Below, piece after piece: positions 43,194 to 50,955 of a stretch of 64,000 bases of DNA. A program made the translations under genes and the position numbers. The number at the start of each line of letters is the position of its first letter. Within the stretch, counting starts at the first letter, position 1. The notes beneath the pieces are model-generated. The model was not told the origin of the DNA, made no database searches, and saw only the letters and a program-made list of their open reading frames with translations. Origin of the DNA: Bacillus sp. M6-12 (GTDB lineage: Bacteria > Bacillota > Bacilli > Bacillales > DSM-1321); contig NZ_PGVF01000009.1 of NCBI RefSeq assembly GCF_002860285.1, forward strand, positions 1 through 64,000. Reading direction: 5' to 3'.

Positions 43194-44591
43194 CTAGCTG
43201 ATTGCAGATGGTTTAACACGCCTGTAAAAGAAGATTCCGCTGGCGAGCAGGACTACCCCAAACATAAAGGTCTTTATATCTGCTGTTCCGGCAATAATGA
43301 CCCAAATGGAATAAACCGTTGCAAGGATTGCAATTATACCATCAGCTATTCTGCTTCTGGAGTTTTTATAAGACTCTCCGGTCACAACCAGTTTAAGCTG
43401 AAACGCTGACGCAATGAAATAGGGAACAAGGTATGAAAGTGTTGCAATGTAAATAATAAAATCAAAGGCCGCAGAAATTGTATTAGAGATAGTTGAAAAT
43501 ATAAATAACTGGCCAAGGATATTAGTTAATACCAGCGAGAAGGCTGGTGTGCCTTGGTTGTTAACCTTTAAAAAGGAAGGTAAAAACAGCCCCTGCTTGG
43601 CAGCCTGGTAAGGAACCTCTGCGCTCAGCATTACCCAGCCGATAGTTGATCCAAATAAACTAATCAATCCAATTAAGGCAAGGATTTTTCCGCCGATTGG
43701 ACCAAGAACGGTAGTGATGGCATCAATAAGCGGCTTTTCTGAAGCAATCAGCGCCTCCTGGTTTAACATGCCCATAACTAATGTACTGATGCCAATGTAG
43801 ATGGCAAGTGCAATGAGTAATCCGAGAATGGTTGCCCTTTTTACATCCACTTGTTTTTTGGCACGGGAAGCGAATACCACTGCTGATTCTATCCCGACAA
43901 AAGCCCAAAGTGTAGTAACGGCAGCATTATTTATTTGTCCGTAAAAACTAATAGCCTGTCCGGCCTCATTGAATCTTGGCGCAACAAAAGGAATTATATT
44001 TGCTTTTTGGAATGCAAACAAACCAATTATGATAAACAAAAAGAATCCAATAACCTTTGCTGCTGTCGCAACAAAATTAAGTTTTCCAGCCCCTTCAATA
44101 CCCTTCAGAATGATAAAGTGTGTGCTCCATAACAGTGCAGAACAAACAATGAATGTCAGAGCATTCCCTGCTTTTAAAGTAAATCCGCCAATTGTAAAGA
44201 GTCCAGCCTGATTTGTTAATACAGGGAAAAAAGTTGTTAAATAGCTGGCAAAAGTTGTTATAATTGCAATGTTACCCGCGAAATTTCCTATCCAATAACC
44301 CCATGATGCCATGAAGCCCGATAGGATAGATGCATTGCTGCCGGGCTTAAATAATTCCTTGGCATAGATTTGAGGGCCCCCGGTCAGCTTCGGCTTTCTT
44401 ATAGCAAGATTTCCAAATACAAGTGCAATCATAAGGACCCCGAAACCTGTTACCAGCCATGCAGACATTACTCCCGCCGGACTGGCAACCTCAGCTAAAG
44501 AACGCGGCAGCATAAAAATCCCAGACCCGACCATATTTCCAACTACCAAGGCAGTTAAAATCCATAAACCGAGTTTACTGCTATTACCCAT
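43194..44591 (-). CDS. APC-family amino acid permease, probable lysine transporter (YvsH-like)
   Basis: 465 residues with about 12-13 transmembrane helices. GNMVGSGIFMLPRSLAEVAS is the family signature around the unwound helix 1; FVGIESAVVFASRAK is in helix 6, as in the arginine/ornithine and lysine group of APC antiporters. The 5' leader contains a lysine riboswitch, which argues for lysine as the substrate. GGGAG precedes the ATG. Terminator at 43142-43172. Confidence 0.88.
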   Translation of the reverse strand: MGNSSKLGLWILTALVVGNMVGSGIFMLPRSLAEVASPAGVMSAWLVTGFGVLMIALVFGNLAIRKPKLTGGPQIYAKELFKPGSNASILSGFMASWGYWIGNFAGNIAIITTFASYLTTFFPVLTNQAGLFTIGGFTLKAGNALTFIVCSALLWSTHFIILKGIEGAGKLNFVATAAKVIGFFLFIIIGLFAFQKANIIPFVAPRFNEAGQAISFYGQINNAAVTTLWAFVGIESAVVFASRAKKQVDVKRATILGLLIALAIYIGISTLVMGMLNQEALIASEKPLIDAITTVLGPIGGKILALIGLISLFGSTIGWVMLSAEVPYQAAKQGLFLPSFLKVNNQGTPAFSLVLTNILGQLFIFSTISNTISAAFDFIIYIATLSYLVPYFIASAFQLKLVVTGESYKNSRSRIADGIIAILATVYSIWVIIAGTADIKTFMFGVVLLASGIFFYRRVKPSAIS

Positions 44592-44671
44592 ATTTTCATT
44601 TCTCCCTTCCAGTTATCCTCTTGATGCTCAATATAGGAGACTATCTTTATAATTTCCAAAAAAACACATAA

Positions 44672-44705
44672 AAAAACACACGCAGAAAATCGGCGTGCCC
44701 TTAAA
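44672..44705 (-). terminator. Riboswitch-controlled terminator before the permease gene
   Basis: On the reverse strand: GGCACGC, loop CGATTTTCT, GCGTGT and a T7 run. It lies between the lysine aptamer and the permease start. Confidence 0.75.
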
Positions 44706-44750
44706 AACCGAATCAGAAAATAAGGATAGTTCATCAATGGCAGCTGCCAT

Positions 44751-44889
44751 GATAGTCCAGTACCTATCTGGACAGTCCCAGCTGCCACAGCCAGAGAACT
44801 GCGGCGGTTCGGCGATAAATCCTTTCATTTGAAATCATCAAGTTCCCTGACTCTCCTTCAAACTAATCATCATGATCGGGACCACTACC
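44751..44889 (-). promoter_or_regulatory. Lysine riboswitch (L-box)
   Basis: On the reverse strand the order of conserved parts is that of the L-box: GAGGTAGT (P1 5' side), TTTGAAGGAG, TGAAAGG, ATCGCCGAAC, CTGGGACTGTC, then CTGGACTATC (P1 3' side). P1 pairs GGTAGT with ACTATC. At 139 bases it is a little shorter than usual because the P5 arm is small. Lysine binding should favour the downstream terminator and switch the permease off. Confidence 0.82.
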
Positions 44890-45117
44890 TCACCTGAGCT
44901 GATTTTATACAATTACCTGAATAAGAATACGATGATTCAATTAAAAAGTCAAATGGAAGAATTTAATAGGGTAAATGATGAAAACAGTGATCAAAAATCT
45001 TTTAAAAAGAGCTTTTATGTGATTTTACATAAAAATGGGATGTTTAAAGAGAAATCAGAAGGGTAAGCAATATATAGCTTGCTAACTGGCTAATTTACAA
45101 CAAAGGAGGAGGGAAAA

Positions 45118-45248
45118 ATGAATTCAATCAGCATCATGAAAACTTGATTTTTCCCTTAGTTAATATCCTGGCAAAGAATTATGCAATTATATGTATGACA
45201 CTTTTTGAAATAATTCAGGTTATACAAAAAAAAATGTGTGTTTTCTAA
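45118..45248 (+). other. Possible frameshifted small gene behind a strong ribosome binding site
   Basis: AAAGGAGGAGGG and an ATG at 45118 open only nine codons (MNSISIMKT). A shifted frame (45120-45248) remains open for 42 codons and reads protein-like (ENLIFPLVNILAKNYA). This could be a decayed gene. Confidence 0.3.
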
Positions 45249-45260
45249 GTATTATTACAA

Positions 45261-45280
45261 ATTGTGAATCTTATCACAAT
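45261..45280 (+). promoter_or_regulatory. FNR/CRP-type palindrome upstream of the Opu operon
   Basis: ATTGTGA-N6-TCACAAT is a perfect match to the TGTGA-N6-TCACA site of the FNR family. It lies about 37-40 bases before a likely start site downstream of TAAATA (45295-45300). An activator in class II position is therefore possible. Confidence 0.55.
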
Positions 45281-45365
45281 GATTTTTTTATAGGTAAATA
45301 TTTCACTTGCGGGAATAATAAAACTATATGTTAGTAAGCAAGTACATAGAAACGAGGCGATTTTT

Positions 45366-46517
45366 TTGATCACATTCCAGCATGTCGGCAAAAAATACCC
45401 AGATGGGTTTGTTGCTTTAAAAGACATTGATTTTGAGATAAAAGAAGGTGAGCTGGTCGCATTAATTGGTCCCAGCGGCTGCGGAAAAACCACTACAATG
45501 CGAATGATTAACCGGCTGATCGAGCCGAGCAGCGGGAAGATATTAATAAAGGGCGAGGATATCTCCAATATGGACAAGGTCCAGTTACGCAGGAACATCG
45601 GCTATGTTATCCAGCAAATTGGCCTTTTGCCGCATTTAACAATAGAGGAGAATATAACGCTTGTTCCAAGACTAAAGGGCTGGGAACCTAAGCGATATGA
45701 AAGCAAGGTCGATGAGCTGCTGAATTTAGTAGGCTTAAACCCTGAAGAATATAAATCTCGTTTTCCCTCTGAATTGAGCGGAGGGCAGCAGCAGCGTGTT
45801 GGGGTTATCCGTGCATTGGCTGCAGAGCCGCCAATCATTCTTATGGACGAGCCGTTCAGCGCACTTGACCCGATAAGCCGTGAGCAGCTCCAGGATGAAC
45901 TGGTCAATTTGCAGGAAGGCATAAAGAAGACCATTGTCTTCGTAACCCATGATATGGACGAAGCGATTAAAATTGCGGATCGGATTGCTATTATGAAGGA
46001 TGGGGAAATCGTCCAGTTTGATACTCCTGAAAGAATTCTGCGCCACCCTAAGAACGAGTTTGTCAAAGGGTTTATTGGCGAAGACAGACTCGAGTCAGGT
46101 GAAAATGCTGTCCCGATAGCAGAAGAATTAATGCTGAAGAGAGTTATAACTGCAAGGCCCACAAGAGGACTGGCTCAGTCTTTAAAAACAATGAATAATT
46201 ATAAAGTCGATAGCTTGTTAGTAACGAACCAGCATAATGAATTGCTTGGAATTGCAACGATTGAGAATGTCGAACGCCATTATGCTGAAGAAGAGAAAAC
46301 CCTAGCTGACATCATGGCAACCGATTATCCAACAGTGGAAGCGGGAAGTCCGTATACAGATGTTGCAGAAATTTTTGCCCGCGGTGCTTCGGTTATTCCT
46401 GTTCTTCAAAATGGAAAATTAGTCGGGCTTATTACCCGTTCAACTATGATGAGGGGCTTGGCAGGCATGAAAATAACTCCGCCAGTTCCTGTGGAAGGAG
46501 CTGCTGCAATTGAATGA
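45366..46517 (+). CDS. Glycine betaine/choline/carnitine ABC transporter ATP-binding protein (OpuBA/OpuCA-like)
   Basis: 383 residues. Walker A GPSGCGKTT, Q-loop, signature LSGGQQQR, Walker B IILMDEPFSALDP and switch His VTHDMDEAI are intact; two CBS domains fill the C-terminal 120 residues, the osmosensing part of this group. The TTG at 45366 has GAGGCG six bases upstream. The next gene starts 8 bases before this one ends, so the whole importer is one operon. Compatible-solute uptake under osmotic stress is the expected role. Confidence 0.92.
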   Translation: MITFQHVGKKYPDGFVALKDIDFEIKEGELVALIGPSGCGKTTTMRMINRLIEPSSGKILIKGEDISNMDKVQLRRNIGYVIQQIGLLPHLTIEENITLVPRLKGWEPKRYESKVDELLNLVGLNPEEYKSRFPSELSGGQQQRVGVIRALAAEPPIILMDEPFSALDPISREQLQDELVNLQEGIKKTIVFVTHDMDEAIKIADRIAIMKDGEIVQFDTPERILRHPKNEFVKGFIGEDRLESGENAVPIAEELMLKRVITARPTRGLAQSLKTMNNYKVDSLLVTNQHNELLGIATIENVERHYAEEEKTLADIMATDYPTVEAGSPYTDVAEIFARGASVIPVLQNGKLVGLITRSTMMRGLAGMKITPPVPVEGAAAIE

Positions 46518-48066
46518 TCAAAATTTTTTCACTATGTTAATTGATATTTTTAGAACCCGCTGGGGCGAAATTCTGGAAGCGCTGCAGCAGCACTTATTTT
46601 TATCGATTGTTTCCATTGTACTCGCAACGCTTATCGCTATTCCGTTAGGTATTTTTATTGCGAGAAGAAGGAAATTTGCAGAACCAATCATAGGTGTAGC
46701 ATCAATTTTTCAAACAATTCCTAGCTTAGCGCTGTTTGGATTTTTGCTCCCGTTATTTGGTATTGGGAATATCACGGCTATTATTGCTCTAACGATATAC
46801 GCCCTTCTGCCAATTTTGAGAAACACCTATACCGGTATTACAGGTGTGGAACAATCAGCTGTCGAAGCTGGACGCGGTATGGGGATGACTAAAAATCAAA
46901 TTCTGAGGATGATTGAAATCCCGCTCGCCTTGCCAATTATAATGGCAGGCTTGCGCACTGCTACTGTCCTGACAATCGGGGTAGCAACGCTGGCAGCCTT
47001 TATCGGTGCAGGCGGACTGGGTGATATTATTTACAGGGGATTATCGACTGCCAGAAATGAGCTTGTGCTTGCAGGTGCCATCCCGGCAGCTGTTCTGGCT
47101 ATAGTGATTGATCTTATTTTAAAACGGATTGAAGTGGCAACAGATCCCAGGTCAGGGAAGAAGTTCTCATGGAAAAAAGCTTCTCTTGTATTAGTCCCAG
47201 TTGCAGCACTATTGCTGTTTTTTGGACTTAGAGGAGGAGCTGAAGATAACACCGTCGTTGTTGCAGGGAAAAAATTTACCGAGCAGTATATACTGCCTTA
47301 CATAATCTCTGAATATGTGAAGGAAAAAACAGATTATAATGTCGAGGTTCGGGAAGGGCTTGGAGAGACACCAATCATGACCCAGGCTGCGGAAAACGGT
47401 GATGTTGATATTTTTGTAGAATATACTGGAACAGGCTTGATGACGATATTAAAGGAAAAATATAATCCGGATGATACTCCGGATGCGATTTATGAGAAAG
47501 TGAAAAAAGGCTACAGCGAGGAGCTAGGCTTAGAATGGATGAAGCCGCTTGGATTTGAAAACACATACGCCCTTGCCTTTAATCCTGAAACATACAAGCA
47601 ATTGAGGGTTAAGACGATATCTGAAATGGCTCCCATTGCCTCTCAGATCACATTTGGCGGGCCTACAGATTTTTATGAACGGGAAGACGGCTTCCCCGGT
47701 TTGTCTAAAACATATAATCTGCAATTTAATGAAAAAAGAAGTCTTGATCCAAATCTAATGTACACTGCAGTAAAAGAAGGCGAAGTTGATGCTATTCCAG
47801 CATTTACGACGGATGGCAGGATTGTCCGTTTTAACCTTAAAACCGTAAAGGACGACAAAAAGTTCTTCCCGCCGTATTATGCGGCTCCGGTTGTCCGCAA
47901 GGAAGCCTTGGAGGAATTTTCGGAACTGAAGGATGTCGTAAACCAGCTGGGGGATAAAATATCCGAGGAAGAAATGGCAGAAATGAACGCAAAGGTAGAC
48001 CTTGATAAAGAAGAACCCCGGGATGTAGCGAGGGAGTTTTTAAAGAAAAAAGGTCTAATAAAATAA
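46510..48066 (+). CDS. Opu-type ABC transporter, fused permease and substrate-binding protein
   Basis: 518 residues. Residues 1-215 are a permease with about six membrane helices and the EAA-type loop VEAGRGMGMTKNQILRMIEI. After a further membrane helix (ASLVLVPVAALLLFFGL) the rest is an OpuAC/ProX-like solute-binding domain (VVAGKKFTEQYILPYIISEY) exposed outside. In B. subtilis the two parts are separate genes (opuBB and opuBC/BD); here they are one chain. The TTG at 46510 has AAGGAG nine bases before. Terminator at 48072. Confidence 0.92.
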   Translation: MNDQNFFTMLIDIFRTRWGEILEALQQHLFLSIVSIVLATLIAIPLGIFIARRRKFAEPIIGVASIFQTIPSLALFGFLLPLFGIGNITAIIALTIYALLPILRNTYTGITGVEQSAVEAGRGMGMTKNQILRMIEIPLALPIIMAGLRTATVLTIGVATLAAFIGAGGLGDIIYRGLSTARNELVLAGAIPAAVLAIVIDLILKRIEVATDPRSGKKFSWKKASLVLVPVAALLLFFGLRGGAEDNTVVVAGKKFTEQYILPYIISEYVKEKTDYNVEVREGLGETPIMTQAAENGDVDIFVEYTGTGLMTILKEKYNPDDTPDAIYEKVKKGYSEELGLEWMKPLGFENTYALAFNPETYKQLRVKTISEMAPIASQITFGGPTDFYEREDGFPGLSKTYNLQFNEKRSLDPNLMYTAVKEGEVDAIPAFTTDGRIVRFNLKTVKDDKKFFPPYYAAPVVRKEALEEFSELKDVVNQLGDKISEEEMAEMNAKVDLDKEEPRDVAREFLKKKGLIK

Positions 48067-48071
48067 AGGAA

Positions 48072-48103
48072 AGAGGATGCTCCCCGGAGGGCATCCTCTT
48101 TTT
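48072..48103 (+). terminator. Terminator of the Opu operon
   Basis: Stem AGAGGATGC / GCATCCTCT followed by TTTTT. Confidence 0.9.
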
Positions 48104-48129
48104 GTGGTCCTGTTTGGACATACATACAG

Positions 48130-48657
48130 CTAACCTTTGATTTTTTGCTTCTTCATCCGGTCCAGCAAAAAACCGCCCTTAAAGCGTCTTGGTTCGTAGG
48201 AAATGATAAACGCTTTCGGCTCAAATTTTTCAACCGTTGCAATCAGTTCATCCTCACGATTTCGTTTTGTTAATATTTCTAAACGATAGCGCTCGCTATC
48301 TCTTCCTTCACCAATATAAAGGGTGACACCGAAGCCATTCGTTCGTAAGGTTGAAATTAATTCTTCATTTTTTGTCTGGGTGTTTACCGCTACATTGATA
48401 TAGCCAATGGCAAGCTTTTGTTCTATTTTCGTTCCAAAAATAATGCCAATCCCAAAACCTACGGCATACACGATCATCGCCAGAAAGCTCTGATCTCCGC
48501 TGAATACAAGCGATAGACCAAAAACATAAATCAGCATTTCAAAAATCCCGATAATCGAAGCTAAAACTGTAATATTCTTCACCAAAAATATAGTTCTCAG
48601 TGTTAAAAGGGGAACATACAGAAGCTGCAGCAATAAAATAAGAATGATTTCCTTCAC
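48130..48657 (-). CDS. UPF0316 / DUF2179 membrane protein (YebE-like)
   Basis: 175 residues: three N-terminal transmembrane helices (about 2-22, 30-52, 58-80), then a cytoplasmic alpha/beta domain of the DUF2179 type (GFGVTLYIGEGRDSERYRLE). Function unknown; DUF2179 domains may bind nucleotides. GTG start at 48657 behind GAGGTG. Divergent from the two-component genes. Confidence 0.82.
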   Translation of the reverse strand: MKEIILILLLQLLYVPLLTLRTIFLVKNITVLASIIGIFEMLIYVFGLSLVFSGDQSFLAMIVYAVGFGIGIIFGTKIEQKLAIGYINVAVNTQTKNEELISTLRTNGFGVTLYIGEGRDSERYRLEILTKRNREDELIATVEKFEPKAFIISYEPRRFKGGFLLDRMKKQKIKG

Positions 48658-48901
48658 CTTTACACCTCACATCATTTACTCAACACTTTCATTAATATAA
48701 TCCAAAATATTCATTCTTTCAATGAATGTTATTAAGACTATCTGCTGGGAAATTTAGCAAATAAATTTTTTAAATGAATATAGGAGCGATATCGGATAAA
48801 AAGGATTAGCAATATTAAGTTATCAGGTAAACATTTCTTCCCTTTTTAGTATTTTTTTCCTAAGATAGTGAGAGAAACTAAAAAGAGATGTGATTGCCAG
48901 G

Positions 48902-49576
48902 ATGAAAAGAATTTTATATATTGAAGATGATTATGATATTGGACTTGTAACAAAGGAATACTTGCGGGAAAAAGGATTTAGCATAGAGTGGCTTCAGTCC
49001 GGTGAAGGTGCTGTTGAAGTGGTTAAGGATTTTGATTTGGTTATCCTCGACGTAATGCTGCCTGGCCTGGATGGATTTACAGTTGGCCAGCGGCTAAAAC
49101 AAGAGGCTCCGGAGGTACCGATATTGATGCTTTCGGCAAGGACAGCGGTGGATGATAAGCTGCAGGGATTAAAATTTGCCGACGATTATTTAACAAAACC
49201 GTTCCATCCCCGGGAACTGGCTGCCAGGGTGGAGGTTTTGCTGCGAAGGTTTGGACTGCCATCAGTTAGCACCATTACACTAAAGCATATAAAAGTAATT
49301 CTGGAAGAAAATCGCATTATAGATGTGCGCACTGGCGGGGAAGTCATCTTAACAGGAAAACAATACCAGATCTTTATGTATTTGCTGCGGCATCCTAACC
49401 AGATCCTAACAAAAGAGCAAATATATGAAGCGGTTTGGGGTAACCCTTATTTCGAAGGTGATAAAAACACACTAATGGTCCATATTCGGTATCTGCGTGA
49501 AAAGCTTGAACTGGATCCAGGGTCTCCGGAAATCATTGAAACTATCCGCGGCATCGGGTATCGGGTAAAGCAATGA
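48902..49576 (+). CDS. OmpR-family response regulator
   Basis: 224 residues: receiver domain (IEDDYDIG; phospho-Asp in LVILDVMLPGLDG; Lys in YLTKPFHP) and a winged-helix DNA-binding domain ending YLREKLELDPGSPEIIET...IRGIGYRVK. In LKFADDYLTKPF one residue of the usual GADDYL stretch is missing, so the alpha4-beta5 loop is one shorter. The ribosome binding site is poor for both the ATG (48902) and an upstream GTG (48890); I chose the ATG by family length. Co-translated with the kinase (ATGA). Confidence 0.88.
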   Translation: MKRILYIEDDYDIGLVTKEYLREKGFSIEWLQSGEGAVEVVKDFDLVILDVMLPGLDGFTVGQRLKQEAPEVPILMLSARTAVDDKLQGLKFADDYLTKPFHPRELAARVEVLLRRFGLPSVSTITLKHIKVILEENRIIDVRTGGEVILTGKQYQIFMYLLRHPNQILTKEQIYEAVWGNPYFEGDKNTLMVHIRYLREKLELDPGSPEIIETIRGIGYRVKQ

Positions 49577-50913
49577 AGCTCAAAAACTCACTATTGTCCA
49601 AATACCTGCTGATTATCTTTATTGCCATTATTTTAGTGCCAGCTTCCATGCCGGTATTTTCTATTATTTTCTATATGCCCGCAATTGAAGGTCCAAACAT
49701 CTACCAGAACGGAACGGATCTTGAAGAGATGTGGCAGAACGAAGCCAAAAAGCTGACGGGAGCCTCAAATGAACAAATAAATAAAAGGTTAATGCAGATA
49801 AAGCAAGAGTATCAAAAAGCAACCGTATTTTGGGTGGACCAGTCAGGAAAGTCAATGTTTAAACAGCCGGATGATGTAAGAGTTCCGGACAGCTGGAATC
49901 CAGCCTATACGATTGATTTTATGAAAAAAAGCAGGGGGCTTAAGGCTGACCCATTTACAGTTGTCGCCTTAATTGGTGATGAACAGGATCAGGGCTTCAT
50001 GGTTTTTCAGGTTCCAAGGTCGGAGATGAAGGCTCCAGGTGAAACTGTTGCCGAACGTTATTCGTATTTAATGATCCTCGGTGTACTTTTTATCCTGCTG
50101 TTTTTCATTTTCATATCATGGATTTTCTTCTCTAAAATCAGAAAGCGGCTCCTTCGCCTTCAGGAAGCGATGACAGAAACGTCGGCCAACGGTATCCCGC
50201 CCGCCATTGAAGTGGATAAGCCGGATGAAATCGGACGGCTTGTGGCTGCATTTAATAGTATGATTATTCAGCTTGAAGAAAGCCGAAGCAGGGAAAAAGA
50301 AGAGGAAGAATTAAGGCGTCAGCTTATCGCCAATCTATCCCATGATTTACGGACGCCGCTTACGGCTATCAGGGGCCATGCGTTTGCGCTTAAAAATGAA
50401 ATAATCAGTAAAAAAGGGCAGCATTCATTGGAGTTGATAGATAATAAGATAGGCTATCTTGATCAGCTGATTGACAACCTGCTTTCGTATACCCTGCTCA
50501 CTTCAGGGAAATACCCTTACAATCCGGTAAATACGGATATTGTCAGAGTTCTAAGAACATCTTTTGCCGGATGGTATCCTGTTTTTGAAGATCAAGGCTT
50601 TCAAATTGAGCTGAATATACCAGAGCATCCCCTTTATTGGGAAGTCGATCTACAGTGGATGGAGCGGGTTCTGGACAACCTTTTTCAAAATATTAACCGC
50701 CATGCCAGGGATGGAAAATACATTGCCATTATGGCCGATGTTAACAAACAGGCCATAACCATTGCAGATAAGGGACCGGGCATGACAGGAGAATCAGAGG
50801 GAAAGGGAGCGGGAGTCGGCTTATCAATCATTTCTCTTATGCTAAAGGAAATGAAGCTCAATTGGAGCATCGAAAGTGATGAAAAAGGAACACGGAATAT
50901 TATATATAAATGA
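49573..50913 (+). CDS. Sensor histidine kinase
   Basis: 446 residues: helix 1 at about 10-30, extracellular domain of some 130 residues, helix 2 at about 165-190, HAMP linker (KPDEIGRLVAAFNSMI), HisKA box NLSHDLRTPLTAIRGHA, and an ATP domain with NLFQNINRHA, ADKGPGMTG and GAGVGLSII. The signal is unknown. Partner of the response regulator just before it. No transport genes directly follow, so the regulon cannot be guessed. Confidence 0.9.
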   Translation: MKLKNSLLSKYLLIIFIAIILVPASMPVFSIIFYMPAIEGPNIYQNGTDLEEMWQNEAKKLTGASNEQINKRLMQIKQEYQKATVFWVDQSGKSMFKQPDDVRVPDSWNPAYTIDFMKKSRGLKADPFTVVALIGDEQDQGFMVFQVPRSEMKAPGETVAERYSYLMILGVLFILLFFIFISWIFFSKIRKRLLRLQEAMTETSANGIPPAIEVDKPDEIGRLVAAFNSMIIQLEESRSREKEEEELRRQLIANLSHDLRTPLTAIRGHAFALKNEIISKKGQHSLELIDNKIGYLDQLIDNLLSYTLLTSGKYPYNPVNTDIVRVLRTSFAGWYPVFEDQGFQIELNIPEHPLYWEVDLQWMERVLDNLFQNINRHARDGKYIAIMADVNKQAITIADKGPGMTGESEGKGAGVGLSIISLMLKEMKLNWSIESDEKGTRNIIYK

Positions 50914-50946
50914 AAAGGATGTCCCTTCAGCCTGGGACATCCTTTT
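50913..50946. terminator. Bidirectional terminator
   Basis: Perfect stem AAAAGGATGTCCC / GGGACATCCTTTT between the kinase gene and the convergent peptidase gene. Confidence 0.9.
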
Positions 50947-50955
50947 CATATGGGT

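Noticed and set aside
44872-45066. 64-codon frame on the plus strand
   Set aside because: It begins inside the reverse-strand lysine riboswitch region and lacks a ribosome binding site; coding is possible only for its later part and cannot be supported.
45602-46162. 186-codon frame on the reverse strand
   Set aside because: Fully antisense to the Opu ATPase gene, whose Walker and signature motifs prove the plus strand; no start signal.
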